Shown one piece after another: positions 55,758-64,000 of a stretch of DNA of 64,000 nucleotides (position 1 is the first letter of the stretch; each line of letters opens with the position of its first letter). The DNA comes from Ohtaekwangia sp. Lineage in GTDB: Bacteria; Bacteroidota; Bacteroidia; Cytophagales; Cyclobacteriaceae. The notes beneath the pieces are model-generated. The model was not told the origin of the DNA and did not search any database. It saw only the letters and a program-made list of their open reading frames with translations. Where the stretch lies: NCBI GenBank assembly GCA_021155195.1, contig JAJNPV010000042.1, positions 434,001 to 498,000 of the forward strand, read 5' to 3'. Position numbers and translations under genes: made by a program.

Positions 55758-56924
55758 TTATTGATTAATGATTTTTTGAAGATTGGACATCTTCATTTCA
55801 GTTTCGTTCCATTCCATCTCAACAATGGAATCGGCCGTTACGCCTGCTCCGGCATACAATCTAATTTTATCAGAAAAGAGTTGCATACACCTTAGGTTTA
55901 CAAATACATGACTTTCTTTTTTAATATTGATCGGCCCAAGATAGCCGCTGTAAAACTGGCGCTCATACCCTTCCTTTTCTTTCAAGAAGGACAGTGTTTT
56001 CTCTAATGGCATTCCACACACAGCTGAGGTTGGATGGAGAAGTTTTAACATGACGGATCCAAGTTGAGGAAAATTTGTTGCCTGCATGTCAACTTCATAG
56101 TCAGTTTTCAAGTGCATTACATTTCCGGCCACCGTAGTTTTGGGACCATGCTCGTCATATTCGCGCAAGCGTATTTTTTTGAAACAACTGATAATGTACC
56201 TGCAAACGAGGGCTTGTTCTTCAATTTCTTTTTGGGTCCATGCAACCGACTTTAAGTTCATATCTGGCGAGTAAGGCAGCGTGCCTGCAAGAGCAACAGT
56301 TCTAAATTTACTCCCGGTAACGCTAACCAATAATTCCGGTGTGGCTCCCATCCAGGTTCCTGTTTCGGACGATGATACCAGAGATACCAGAGCATGAGGG
56401 TGGTTTTCACATAAAAGTTCGAAAGTATTTAGTAAATCAAATCCCTTATCAAGGGAAATGTCTTTTACTCGTGAGGGCACAATTTTTTCAAATTCGCCAG
56501 CTTCAATTTTTTTTACACTTAATGCAACTAGATTTTTAAAATCAGCCAAGCCTGTAAGGTTTTCTGATTTTCTTACATTAACGGAATGAATGTGTTGCTC
56601 ATCGCTGTGATTAAAGTTGTAGGAATCTTGAGGAGGCGCTTCGATAAGAACGCCATCTACAAAACGGAACAATAAATCGGCAGGAAAAAGTATTTTCTTT
56701 TCTTCCGGTAGAAAAGGAGCAAATACAAAACCAGGAGTTGAATCTTCAAGATTAACTTCATCCACATGAGATAACCCTTGTTGGCTGATGATCAGGTGCT
56801 TTTCATTTTGACCCGGAGTTTTCCATAGTGAAAATGGAAACCCTTGACTTAGCGCATCTTGAATTGCCAGATGAAAGAATGACCTTTCCTTAATTTCTTT
56901 AATTTGAACTGCTGATAAATCCAT
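55758..56924 (-). CDS. menF: Isochorismate synthase (MenF)
   Basis: A 388-residue chorismate-binding enzyme that makes isochorismate, the first committed step of menaquinone synthesis. The start at 56924 (MDLSAVQIKEIKERS) avoids overlap with menI; a start at 56948 also exists. The active-site parts include EFEKIVPSRVKDISL, MGATPELLVSVTG, ALAGTLPYSPD, and the C-terminal VCGMPLEKTLSFLKEKEGYERQFYSG (by position 305-330) and RLYAGAGVTADSIVEMEWNE. It is preceded by the thioesterase gene. Confidence 0.92.
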   Translation of the reverse strand: MDLSAVQIKEIKERSFFHLAIQDALSQGFPFSLWKTPGQNEKHLIISQQGLSHVDEVNLEDSTPGFVFAPFLPEEKKILFPADLLFRFVDGVLIEAPPQDSYNFNHSDEQHIHSVNVRKSENLTGLADFKNLVALSVKKIEAGEFEKIVPSRVKDISLDKGFDLLNTFELLCENHPHALVSLVSSSETGTWMGATPELLVSVTGSKFRTVALAGTLPYSPDMNLKSVAWTQKEIEEQALVCRYIISCFKKIRLREYDEHGPKTTVAGNVMHLKTDYEVDMQATNFPQLGSVMLKLLHPTSAVCGMPLEKTLSFLKEKEGYERQFYSGYLGPINIKKESHVFVNLRCMQLFSDKIRLYAGAGVTADSIVEMEWNETEMKMSNLQKIINQ

Positions 56925-56934
56925 TCTCAATCCC

Positions 56935-57360
56935 TTACCGCTTATCAATTATCGCCAAGGTAATTCTACTTATGCAAACTAATTCTTGGCTCTCATTCAC
57001 AATTTTAATTTCCCAAACTTGAGTTCTTTTGCCTACGTGGATTGGCTTAGCAGTGCCGAATACAAACCCGCTCTTGGCACTTTTAATATGGTTAGCATTA
57101 ATTTCTAAGCCAACGCAGTATTGCTTGTCAAAATCAAGACAACACATAGCGCCTATACTTCCCAATGTTTCAGCTAAAGCAACCGAAGCCCCCCCATGTA
57201 ACAATCCCATTGGCTGATGTGTTCTATGATCCACAGGCATTTTGGCTGTGATGGAATCTTCTCCTAGTTCTATCACCTCTATTCCCAAGTGGCCAGCTAG
57301 CGTATTGTTTGAAAGCTTGTTTAAGATTTCAAGTGTGATTCCGGGGCGGAAGTAAGACAT
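56935..57360 (-). CDS. menI: Hotdog-fold thioesterase, probable DHNA-CoA thioesterase
   Basis: A 141-residue hotdog protein of the PaaI/YdiI type. The start LGIEVIELGEDSITAKMPVD is the usual N-terminal strand, and the signature HQPMGLLHGGASVALAETLGS carries the conserved Glu of YdiI-type enzymes. Because it begins the men operon, it is a good candidate for the DHNA-CoA thioesterase that releases the naphthoate. The symbol rests on this context, since close homologues act on other acyl-CoAs. Confidence 0.82.
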   Translation of the reverse strand: MSYFRPGITLEILNKLSNNTLAGHLGIEVIELGEDSITAKMPVDHRTHQPMGLLHGGASVALAETLGSIGAMCCLDFDKQYCVGLEINANHIKSAKSGFVFGTAKPIHVGKRTQVWEIKIVNESQELVCISRITLAIIDKR

Positions 57361-57384
57361 GGAAGGGAGTTTAAACTATTTCCT

Positions 57385-57392
57385 TATTTTTG
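57385..57392 (+). promoter_or_regulatory. Bacteroidota -7 box upstream of the histidine phosphatase
   Basis: TATTTTTG exactly fits TAnnTTTG, 40 bases before the ATG at 57433. No convincing TTG was seen at the -33 position, so the call is tentative. Confidence 0.35.
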
Positions 57393-57432
57393 CGCGCATA
57401 ATTATTAGCGGCTTGAAATTAGGCAGAAATTG

Positions 57433-58092
57433 ATGAGCAAAAAAATATATATCATTCGCCACGGTCAAACTGATTTTAATCTCAAAGGGATTGTTCAGGG
57501 TAGCGGTGTTGACTCGTCCTTGAATCAAAAGGGCAGGGCTCAGGCTCAGGCTTTTTACCAGCTGTACAAACATGTTGAGTTTGACAAGATCTATACTTCT
57601 GCATTAAAACGAACGAAAGAATCGGTTGACCTATTTTTGAATAGTGGTATACCTTATGAAAGCCTTGCCGGACTAAATGAAATAAGTTGGGGAAATAAAG
57701 AAGGCGAGCGAATTACCCCGGAGGAAGATGCTTACTATCACTGGATGCTTAACCAATGGCAACTCGGTAACACACATGAGCGAATAGAGGGCGGGGAGAG
57801 TCCGGATGATGTTGCCAGTAGACAGGTAGAGGCGTTAGACCATATCTTAAGTCAAACAAAAGAAAATACAGTGTTGGTTTGTATGCATGGGAGGGCAATG
57901 CGGATTTTGCTTTGTCGACTTTTAAATTATCCACTTCGAAGTATGGATATGTTTGAGCATGAAAACCTATGCCTTTATCTGTTGGAGTATACAGGCTCTA
58001 TGTTTGTGGTAAAGAAACACAACGATACAATGCACTTAGCGAATCTTCAGGTGCCTAATCCTGAGGAACTTGCGCCCATGGTTACGCCTTAA
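57433..58092 (+). CDS. Histidine phosphatase family protein
   Basis: A 219-residue protein of the phosphoglycerate mutase-like histidine phosphatase superfamily. The start ATG 57433 gives MSKKIYIIRHGQTDFN with the RHG motif; a TTG at 57430 is also in frame. The second catalytic His is in VLVCMHGRAMRILL and the conserved Glu is in GLNEISWGNKEGE. It hydrolyses a phosphate ester; the substrate could be a sugar phosphate or cobalamin-type, but this is not shown. It overlaps the convergent TPR gene by 11 bases. Confidence 0.85.
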   Translation: MSKKIYIIRHGQTDFNLKGIVQGSGVDSSLNQKGRAQAQAFYQLYKHVEFDKIYTSALKRTKESVDLFLNSGIPYESLAGLNEISWGNKEGERITPEEDAYYHWMLNQWQLGNTHERIEGGESPDDVASRQVEALDHILSQTKENTVLVCMHGRAMRILLCRLLNYPLRSMDMFEHENLCLYLLEYTGSMFVVKKHNDTMHLANLQVPNPEELAPMVTP

Positions 58093-59581
58093 CAGTAGCC
58101 AGCCACTCAAGTTCCGTTCGCGCTTTGCTGTCAATACTATTCTTGTATTCGTGCTTTGGAAAGCTAAGGGCTAATTCAAAATATTTTTTCGCTTTCACAT
58201 AATCCTTTTGGTCTTTAGCAATGTAGCCAAGCTGCAATGCTGAATTAGCGCCAAAGTACCAGGGATTATTTTTTGTCATATCAATGCTTTGTTGATAGAA
58301 AATCTTGGCTGCAGAGAGTTCACCAGTTCGATGTGCTAAACGCGCCTTTCTATAGTAATATTCAGTTTGATCTTTGGGATTGTTAAGATCAGCCGGAGTA
58401 ATAGATTGAATGATAGCGGTGGCTTCCTTGTAGTATCCGCCATCCGTATTAAAGCGAACTTTTAATAATTTTTTATTTGGGAAACTATTTTCCTCCAACT
58501 GTTTGGCTGCATATTTATCAGGTTCTGCTTTATCGGTGCCTGTTACCTTGGCTTTATCGAAATTTATTTTGGCTTGTTTTGCATCATCCAACAGCCAATA
58601 ACAAAGTGAAATCTTAAAATAGGAATCTTTTTTAAAGCTTACACTAGGATAGTTGGTTATGAACTTCTTGAAAGATTCGATGGATTTTGCATAATCACCA
58701 CGCTGCAACAAAACTTCGCCTCGCAAATAGTCAATGTAATGCATAGGTAAACCTTGATTCTGTGAATCAATCTCGCGGATTAAGCCGAGCGCTTCTTCAC
58801 TTTTGGCATCTTTAATCAGCATGTTTACGCCAATAAACAGCAAGAGTCGATTATCGGGTTGATCTTTTAAACAAGTATTTATGCCAGCAGCAGCCTCCTC
58901 AAACTCCTGATTGATAAATCCCTTTATCGTAAAATAAAGTATGGTAGCCTCCTGACTTAACGAAGATTTAGAGGTGCGAAGCTCGGTTAACTGTTTTTGA
59001 CCTGTGCTCACTAATCCTTTCATCCCCAAAAGGCTCATAAACCATTTGTATTTGTCTGGTACCGAACCAACCATTACCTGAATAACTCCACTTGTTTTTT
59101 TTATAGGAATAAATTGGGGGTATTTTTTTAGGCAGTCTGCTGTAAGTTGGTAAGCCTTGCGAATGGACATTACGGCATTTAACTCCTGGCCCAGATTCAG
59201 GTAACAAAAACCACGCTGCAAGTTGAGCTCAGCTAGCAAGAACAAGGTTTCTCCACTTGCGGGTAATCCCTCAAGATATTTGATCCGTGTTTTAAATCGT
59301 TCGTCAATTTCTACAAATCCTTTATGATCTTCGGTGATCAGGATGTGAATAGTTTCATTTAACGTTTGAACGTAAAGTTTATGGAGTTCATTGGTCTTAA
59401 TTTTTTTCAATGCTTCAGTGGCCTTTTCAGATTGAAGATTAATAACCAGGTGATAAGCTTTCTGAAGTTCAGCATCGAATTGCCATATAAGATCGGTGGC
59501 AAACGAGCAGTATGAAAATAAAAAAAGGCAAGTGGTTATACCTGCCTTTTTTATGGTTTGTATCGTATTGTTATTACTCAA
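58082..59581 (-). CDS. TPR-repeat secreted protein
   Basis: A 499-residue protein with a signal peptide (KKAGITTCLFLFSYCSFA) followed by about ten TPR-like helical pairs, such as VQVMVGS-type and CYWLLDDAKQAKINFDKAKV near residue 340 and LQLGYIAKDQKDYVKAKKYFELAL near the C terminus. The only start that keeps the signal is TTG at 59581, overlapping the previous gene by 8 bases. A terminator-like hairpin (59520-59552) lies inside the signal-peptide coding sequence, so translation or transcription here may be regulated. It is probably periplasmic, with an unknown partner. Confidence 0.7.
   Translation of the reverse strand: MSNNNTIQTIKKAGITTCLFLFSYCSFATDLIWQFDAELQKAYHLVINLQSEKATEALKKIKTNELHKLYVQTLNETIHILITEDHKGFVEIDERFKTRIKYLEGLPASGETLFLLAELNLQRGFCYLNLGQELNAVMSIRKAYQLTADCLKKYPQFIPIKKTSGVIQVMVGSVPDKYKWFMSLLGMKGLVSTGQKQLTELRTSKSSLSQEATILYFTIKGFINQEFEEAAAGINTCLKDQPDNRLLLFIGVNMLIKDAKSEEALGLIREIDSQNQGLPMHYIDYLRGEVLLQRGDYAKSIESFKKFITNYPSVSFKKDSYFKISLCYWLLDDAKQAKINFDKAKVTGTDKAEPDKYAAKQLEENSFPNKKLLKVRFNTDGGYYKEATAIIQSITPADLNNPKDQTEYYYRKARLAHRTGELSAAKIFYQQSIDMTKNNPWYFGANSALQLGYIAKDQKDYVKAKKYFELALSFPKHEYKNSIDSKARTELEWLATVKA
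59520..59552 (-). terminator. Terminator of the coiled-coil gene inside the TPR signal-peptide region
   Basis: On the minus strand a 10-bp perfect stem aaaaaaggca/tgcctttttt with a 12-base loop is followed by a T-rich run. It starts 22 bases after the TAA at 59574 and overlaps the first part of the TPR gene. Confidence 0.65.
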
Positions 59582-60365
59582 CTTTCTTAGCTCTTTTTAC
59601 AGGAGCTGCCTTTTTAGGCTTAACTTCTTCTTCCATTGAACCTAAATCGACATCTGCCAATATTCTTCCTGAATGTTCGTCAATTACAATTTTTTTCTTT
59701 TCGCGAATCTCAGCAATCTTTTGCGGAGGGATTATGATATTACAACCCTCAGCTGCCCCACGCACAACCCTTACCACTGCCAATCCATTCGATAAATTAG
59801 TTCTTAAACGGTTATAATGCTTAAGAAGTTTGTCTTCTATTTTTTTAGTGGCTTTTTCTCTTTCAACTAATAATTTTTTCTCTTCTTCCTGACTTTCGCT
59901 CAAAATGCTATCCAGCTCATCTTTTTTGCTTTGAAGATCTTCATTTCTTCCGTTGATCAAAGCTTCAATAGTTCCTATTTCGGTCTTTTTAAACTCTATT
60001 TTGTCCTTTGATTCTTTGATTCGCTTCTCGCAGATCTGCACTTCAAGTTCCTGAAGTTCAATTTCTTTGGTAATGGCGTCAAATTCGCGGTTGTTTTTAA
60101 CGTTCTTCTGCTGCTCGGTATATTTCTTAACCAGCTTTTCCGACTCCTTAATTCCTTCCTTGTTCTTCTTAATTGATTCCTCTAATTCCTTCAATTCACC
60201 CTCAAAACGACCTAATCGGGTTCTATAACCCTCCATTTCGTCTTCTAAATCTTGTACTTCATCGGGTAGATCACCCCTCAGTTTCTTGAGTTCGTCCAGT
60301 TTTGAATCTATGGATTGTAATTTTACTAGGGCTTCGAGTTTTTGTGCAACTGTTTGATTTTCCAT
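59574..60365 (-). CDS. Coiled-coil protein with a degenerate C4 zinc ribbon
   Basis: A 263-residue protein. Residues 5-190 are almost wholly coiled coil (LEALVKLQSIDSKLDELKKL; KELEESIKKNKEGIKESEKL). The end matches the C4-type zinc-ribbon (CdsZ-like) family, CxGC...IPPQ...CxxCGRIL, but only Cys208 is left: the other three positions are Ala205, Asp229 and Ser232 (AAEGCNIIIPPQ and DEHSGRILAD). It probably keeps the fold without zinc. The Nif3-family gene lies 3 bases upstream, a pairing often seen in Bacteroidota. Confidence 0.8.
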   Translation of the reverse strand: MENQTVAQKLEALVKLQSIDSKLDELKKLRGDLPDEVQDLEDEMEGYRTRLGRFEGELKELEESIKKNKEGIKESEKLVKKYTEQQKNVKNNREFDAITKEIELQELEVQICEKRIKESKDKIEFKKTEIGTIEALINGRNEDLQSKKDELDSILSESQEEEKKLLVEREKATKKIEDKLLKHYNRLRTNLSNGLAVVRVVRGAAEGCNIIIPPQKIAEIREKKKIVIDEHSGRILADVDLGSMEEEVKPKKAAPVKRAKKVE

Positions 60366-60368
60366 TAC

Positions 60369-61469
60369 TTACAAGTAGCTAATTGGATTTGTGACAACTT
60401 TTGAAAAAGCGATTGCAAAAGTAGGAAATTTTTCTCTCAAAAACTCACCTATTAACTCTTTCGTAAATTGTTCACTCTCGTAGTGTCCAATATCGGCAAC
60501 AATAATTTTATCCTCGGCATCAAAAAACTCATGATATTTAAAGTCAGCCGAAATAAAAATATCAGCTCCCCGGGCAATTGCTTTTGATAAGAGGAAGCTA
60601 CCAGCCCCTCCGCATATAGCAACCTTCCTCACTGTGCTGCAAGTAACTTTAGTGTGTCGAATACAGCCCGTGTTCATAGTTGTCTTTAATCGGTTTAAGA
60701 ATGCTAGAGCGTTTTCCGGCACTTCTAACTCACCAACTATTCCGGCACCTGCTTCCTGATTTTCATTTTGAAGTTCACTTACATAATAGGCCACTTCTTC
60801 ATAAGGATGGCTTTCCCGCAAGCCAGCAAGAATCTTATGTTTAAGATTCGCAGGAAAAATAACTTCTATCCGCGCCTCTTCAACTTTTTCTGATTGATTG
60901 ATTGCACCTTTGGCGGGATTAGCACCGTCCGATGGCGTAAACCGTCCTTCGCCTGCTACAGAAAAACTACAATTTTTATAGTTGCCTATTTGCCCAGCTC
61001 CGGTCTGGTGAAGTTTTGCTGTGACACTCTCAGCCTGATCTTTTGGAATGAACGTAACCAGTTTCATCAAGTCCTTTTTAGGATGAAGGATTTGAAGATT
61101 TTTTAATCCTATTTTGGTCGCGATTTTTTTATTGACGCCTGTTATCACGTTATCCAAATTAGTGTGGATAGCATAGATCGCAATTCTATGCTGGATTGCT
61201 TTAATGATTACACGCTCCACATAGGTGCGGCCAGTAAGTTTTTTTATCCCTTTAAAAAGGATGGAGTGATGTGCAATAATCAGATTGCAAGATGTTTTTA
61301 TGGCCTCATCCACAACAGCTTCGGTACAATCCAACGAAATCAGAATTCCGGTTACAGTATCATCAGGGTTTCCCGTGATTAGCCCACTGTTATCGTAATC
61401 TTCCTGATAAGATAGGGGAGCCAAACTTTCCAGGCAGTCAGCAATATCTTTTATAGTTTGAGTTGCCAT
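60369..61469 (-). CDS. Nif3-like dinuclear metal centre protein
   Basis: A 366-residue protein of the Nif3/DUF34 family (GTP cyclohydrolase type 1-like). The N-terminal half has DNSGLITGNPDDTVTGILISLD and IIAHHSILFKGIKKLTG with the His pair for metals, and the C-terminal half has CGGAGSFLLSKAIARGADIFISADFKYHEFFDAE and ADIGHYESEQFTK (both by position). A central domain of about 100 residues is inserted, as in the longer YqfO type. Function is not established in any organism. It starts the transcript that includes the coiled-coil gene and is divergent from lpxK. Confidence 0.87.
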   Translation of the reverse strand: MATQTIKDIADCLESLAPLSYQEDYDNSGLITGNPDDTVTGILISLDCTEAVVDEAIKTSCNLIIAHHSILFKGIKKLTGRTYVERVIIKAIQHRIAIYAIHTNLDNVITGVNKKIATKIGLKNLQILHPKKDLMKLVTFIPKDQAESVTAKLHQTGAGQIGNYKNCSFSVAGEGRFTPSDGANPAKGAINQSEKVEEARIEVIFPANLKHKILAGLRESHPYEEVAYYVSELQNENQEAGAGIVGELEVPENALAFLNRLKTTMNTGCIRHTKVTCSTVRKVAICGGAGSFLLSKAIARGADIFISADFKYHEFFDAEDKIIVADIGHYESEQFTKELIGEFLREKFPTFAIAFSKVVTNPISYL

Positions 61470-61485
61470 TGATTATGTACTTTTG
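61457..61485 (+). promoter_or_regulatory. Promoter of lpxK (TTTG - N17 - TACTTTTG)
   Basis: TTTG (61457-61460) and TACTTTTG (61478-61485, exact TAnnTTTG) are separated by 17 bases, which fits the Bacteroidota sigma consensus. The -7 box lies 36 bases before the lpxK start. Part of it overlaps the first codons of the divergent Nif3-type gene. Confidence 0.55.
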
Positions 61486-61520
61486 ATCAAAAATAACGAA
61501 AGATTGCGGCACTCACTTTT

Positions 61521-62594
61521 ATGACCTTTCTCAAGTACCTATTGTTGCCTTTTGCCTGGCTCTTTAATTTGGTTACCCGATTAAGAAATTATTTGTACGA
61601 CATAGGTCACAAAAAATCTTTTCAATTTAATTCAGTAGTAATAAGTGTTGGTAATCTTAACGTAGGCGGATCGGGGAAGACGCCAATGGTTGAATACCTG
61701 GTAAATTTATTAAGGCCGCAGTTTAAGGTGGCTACATTAAGCCGCGGCTATGGCCGAAAGACAAAGGGATTTCGGATTGCCAATCCTGAAGATAGTGCAC
61801 GTACAATTGGCGATGAACCTTACCAGCTTTTTCGAAAATTTGGTGATAACATAATTGTGGCCGTAGGAGAAGAGCGGGCATTGGCAATTCCAACAATATT
61901 AAATGAACATCCTGAAGTGCAGGTAATACTAATGGATGATGCGTTTCAACATCGAGCTGTAGTTCCTCAGTTTTCAATCTTGCTTACGGATTATCAAAAA
62001 CCATTTTATAAAGATTTTCTTCTTCCCTTTGGTAGACTGCGCGAGGCCCGGATAGGAGCTGCCCGCGCGCATACCATTGTTGTGACAAAATGTACTGATT
62101 TAACAGAGAGCAATGAAGAACGGGTTCGCACCTCGCTTAAAAAACTGGTTGGTTCAATACCAGTTTTCTTTTCAGAAACTCGATACAACGCTCCCACGCC
62201 TATCGGTCACACCAACAAGATAACCGATCGGGTAATTTTAGTTTCAGGTATTGCCAAAAATGAACCCCTTGAAAATGAGGTTTCGAAATATTTTGAGGTC
62301 CCCAAACATTTCAAATTTCCTGATCACCATGTTTATACAGGAGCCAATATTGAAGTCATTCATCAAACAGCCGAAGCTCATGGAATCGATTCAATTTTAA
62401 CTACCGAAAAAGACATGGTTAAGCTTATTGCTAAACCTGTTTTTGATTCGATAAAAAAGAAAAACTGGTTTTACCTTCCCATTCAAGCTGCTTTCATTAA
62501 AAATGGTTCAGATTTTGATGCACTGGTGTCTCATATGGTACTTGATAAATTGAAAGAGGCACCTGATGCAGAAAATACTGAGGCTCTTTCCTAA
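61521..62594 (+). CDS. lpxK: Tetraacyldisaccharide 4'-kinase (LpxK)
   Basis: A 357-residue LpxK, which adds the 4'-phosphate to the lipid A precursor at the inner membrane. An N-terminal amphipathic/membrane helix (FLKYLLLPFAWLFNLVTRLR) precedes the P-loop NVGGSGKTP, followed by TLSRGYGRKTKGF and MDDAFQHRAV, the DDxFQHR motif of the family. The C-terminal half has ILTTEKDMVKL. It shows that the organism makes lipid A. It overlaps the porin gene by 29 bases. Confidence 0.92.
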   Translation: MTFLKYLLLPFAWLFNLVTRLRNYLYDIGHKKSFQFNSVVISVGNLNVGGSGKTPMVEYLVNLLRPQFKVATLSRGYGRKTKGFRIANPEDSARTIGDEPYQLFRKFGDNIIVAVGEERALAIPTILNEHPEVQVILMDDAFQHRAVVPQFSILLTDYQKPFYKDFLLPFGRLREARIGAARAHTIVVTKCTDLTESNEERVRTSLKKLVGSIPVFFSETRYNAPTPIGHTNKITDRVILVSGIAKNEPLENEVSKYFEVPKHFKFPDHHVYTGANIEVIHQTAEAHGIDSILTTEKDMVKLIAKPVFDSIKKKNWFYLPIQAAFIKNGSDFDALVSHMVLDKLKEAPDAENTEALS

Positions 62595-64000
62595 TTCTGA
62601 TCTATTTTTGAGCGTGTTTCTTAAAAATTGTTTTGTCATTCTTCTTCTTTCGCTTGTGAGCATAGTGGCTCATGCGCAGGATAAGCCATTGAAAGAACCA
62701 AGACAACTAGTGAAAGACTCAACCAAGCGCACATCAACTAGTGCAAACCCTACCGGTCGTGGTTCTCAAATTGTTGATGACTCTACAAAAAGTGTTTATG
62801 GACCTAAAACTACTTTATGGACTACGGAACAAGATGTGTTTATCAATAAAAGCAACTACAGACCATTAGACACTCTTCTCACTAACTACCATCGATGGAC
62901 ATACGTTCAGAAATTTACCAATCGATATCAGGATCTTGGCAATGTAGGTACAGCTCTTAATCCAATTTTCCCTATCCTTTCAACAACCATAGGCGCCAGC
63001 CCGGGTTATTCAGCCTATTCATTGTATTACGATACACAAGAGCCGAAGTATTTTGATACAAAATCACCTTTCACAAAGATATTTTTGGTGTGGGGTGGAG
63101 ATGGGCGAGCGATGACCCATATTGAATTCAGTAGAAATATTAACCCTCGCTGGAATTTTGGTTTTAACTATCGGCCCATTCTGGCTGATAAACAATTGCA
63201 GCGCACGAAGGGGGTTAGGCAAACAGTAAGCCATTACTATGATTTTCATACTTCCTATAAATCAAAAAATGACAGGTATTTACTTTTTGGAAGCTATAGA
63301 AGAATAAGGCATAGGATTTTTGAAAATGGAGGAATCTATTTGAGTAGAGACACAACCTATGATGCTTATTTTGATCAGAATGCTCAACCTTATTTAGTAG
63401 TGGCTCAATCTGAGGAATTAAAAAATTCAGTTCATGTGTTTCAACAGTATCAATTAGCTTCTCCTTTTCAGTTATACCATAAATTGGATATTTCTCGTCA
63501 ACGAAATTATTTCTCCGATACAAAAGGCAGCGAAATCAATTATGACAAATACTTCTCATATACAAATACTGATTATGATATTGATACTGTTAATGTAAAG
63601 GACGGGATGGAGTTTAAAACCACAGTGAATGAGTTTGGCTTCAAAGGAAATGCAGCGTTTCTATTTTACGGCTTTTATTATAAGATGCGCATGTATAGCA
63701 CCTACAATAGCTATGTGGATGAAACAACGTTATCATTTAGAAATGATGGTATTGAAAATTATGTGGGTGGACAAATTGCCTTTCGTTTTGATTCATTAAG
63801 TGAATTATCGGGTAAGGCTGAGTATCTGTTGGATGGCAACTATCTTCTTCAAGCAAATTTAAAAACACCGTGGTTGGACGCTACGGGCATTAGTTCATTA
63901 TCGAAGCCATCTTTTTTACCGTTAGCCTATCGTGGAAGCCATAATAGCTGGGTCAATAATTTTTCTGATCCATTCTATAATCAGCTCTCTGCTTTTTTAA
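62566..64000 (+). CDS. Putative porin (Porin_10-like), 3' partial
   Basis: An open reading frame of 478 codons runs from ATG 62566 to the window end with no stop. It encodes a signal peptide (FVILLLSLVSIVAHAQ) and then a Pro/Thr/Ser-rich linker, followed by Tyr/Asn-rich beta-barrel-like sequence (for example RWTYVQKFTNRYQDLGN, NPRWNFGFNYRPI). This fits the Bacteroidota putative porin family. The start overlaps lpxK in a different frame by 29 bases, so it is probably cotranscribed. Its real length and C terminus are not in view. Confidence 0.8.
   Translation, partial: MQKILRLFPNSDLFLSVFLKNCFVILLLSLVSIVAHAQDKPLKEPRQLVKDSTKRTSTSANPTGRGSQIVDDSTKSVYGPKTTLWTTEQDVFINKSNYRPLDTLLTNYHRWTYVQKFTNRYQDLGNVGTALNPIFPILSTTIGASPGYSAYSLYYDTQEPKYFDTKSPFTKIFLVWGGDGRAMTHIEFSRNINPRWNFGFNYRPILADKQLQRTKGVRQTVSHYYDFHTSYKSKNDRYLLFGSYRRIRHRIFENGGIYLSRDTTYDAYFDQNAQPYLVVAQSEELKNSVHVFQQYQLASPFQLYHKLDISRQRNYFSDTKGSEINYDKYFSYTNTDYDIDTVNVKDGMEFKTTVNEFGFKGNAAFLFYGFYYKMRMYSTYNSYVDETTLSFRNDGIENYVGGQIAFRFDSLSELSGKAEYLLDGNYLLQANLKTPWLDATGISSLSKPSFLPLAYRGSHNSWVNNFSDPFYNQLSAFL

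Overview
The window reads as a chromosomal segment of a Bacteroidota bacterium, most likely a member of the Cytophagales. The evidence is an Alternative Complex III (act) cluster fused to an aa3/caa3 oxidase operon, two very large secreted proteins with type IX secretion (T9SS) C-terminal sorting domains ending in YPNPA-type motifs, an IspG with the large insert domain, a menaquinone (men) operon, LpxK, a Porin_10-like outer-membrane protein and TAnnTTTG-type -7 promoter elements. Coding density is very high and no intergenic stretch exceeds 300 bases. No tRNA, rRNA, CRISPR array, insertion sequence or prophage was seen.

Region 1 (1-14.8 kb, + strand) is respiratory: actB (5' truncated by the window edge), actC, actD, actE, actF, coxB, coxA, then ctaA, ctaB, two subunit III genes and a subunit IV-like gene, closed by a clear terminator at 13068-13104. 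A shortened SCO-like protein, a DUF420/CtaM-like protein and two small membrane proteins follow. Together they encode a menaquinol:cytochrome c oxidoreductase, its partner oxidase and heme A synthesis.

Region 2 (14.8-27.3 kb) is mixed housekeeping: a 1207-residue NtrY-like histidine kinase, an MlaE/MlaF-type ABC transporter pair, an SDR, IspG, small proteins, a translationally coupled DinB / YheT-like hydrolase / SRAP operon (the SRAP protein has lost all but one catalytic residue), and TerC.

Region 3 (27.5-48.3 kb, - strand) is the accessory part. A 1278-residue T9SS cargo with FG-GAP-like, Ig-like and RCC1 repeats lies downstream of a tight six-gene operon transcribed from 48272 to 31501. 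The six genes are, in order: an MFS-like membrane protein with HEAT repeats and a cyclic-nucleotide-binding-like domain; a triple TIR-like protein; an nSTAND-type ATPase with a membrane segment, coiled coil and WD40 repeats; an outer-membrane beta-barrel; a lipoprotein; and a 2180-residue T9SS cargo. I read this as a candidate undescribed envelope-spanning sensing system; its function is inference.

Region 4 (48.4-64 kb) holds queA; menC beside a LexA/CI-like autoregulated repressor; the menI-menF-menD-menB-menE operon, which makes the quinone used by region 1; a histidine phosphatase; a TPR protein; a degenerate zinc-ribbon coiled-coil protein; a Nif3-family protein; lpxK; and a 3'-truncated putative porin.
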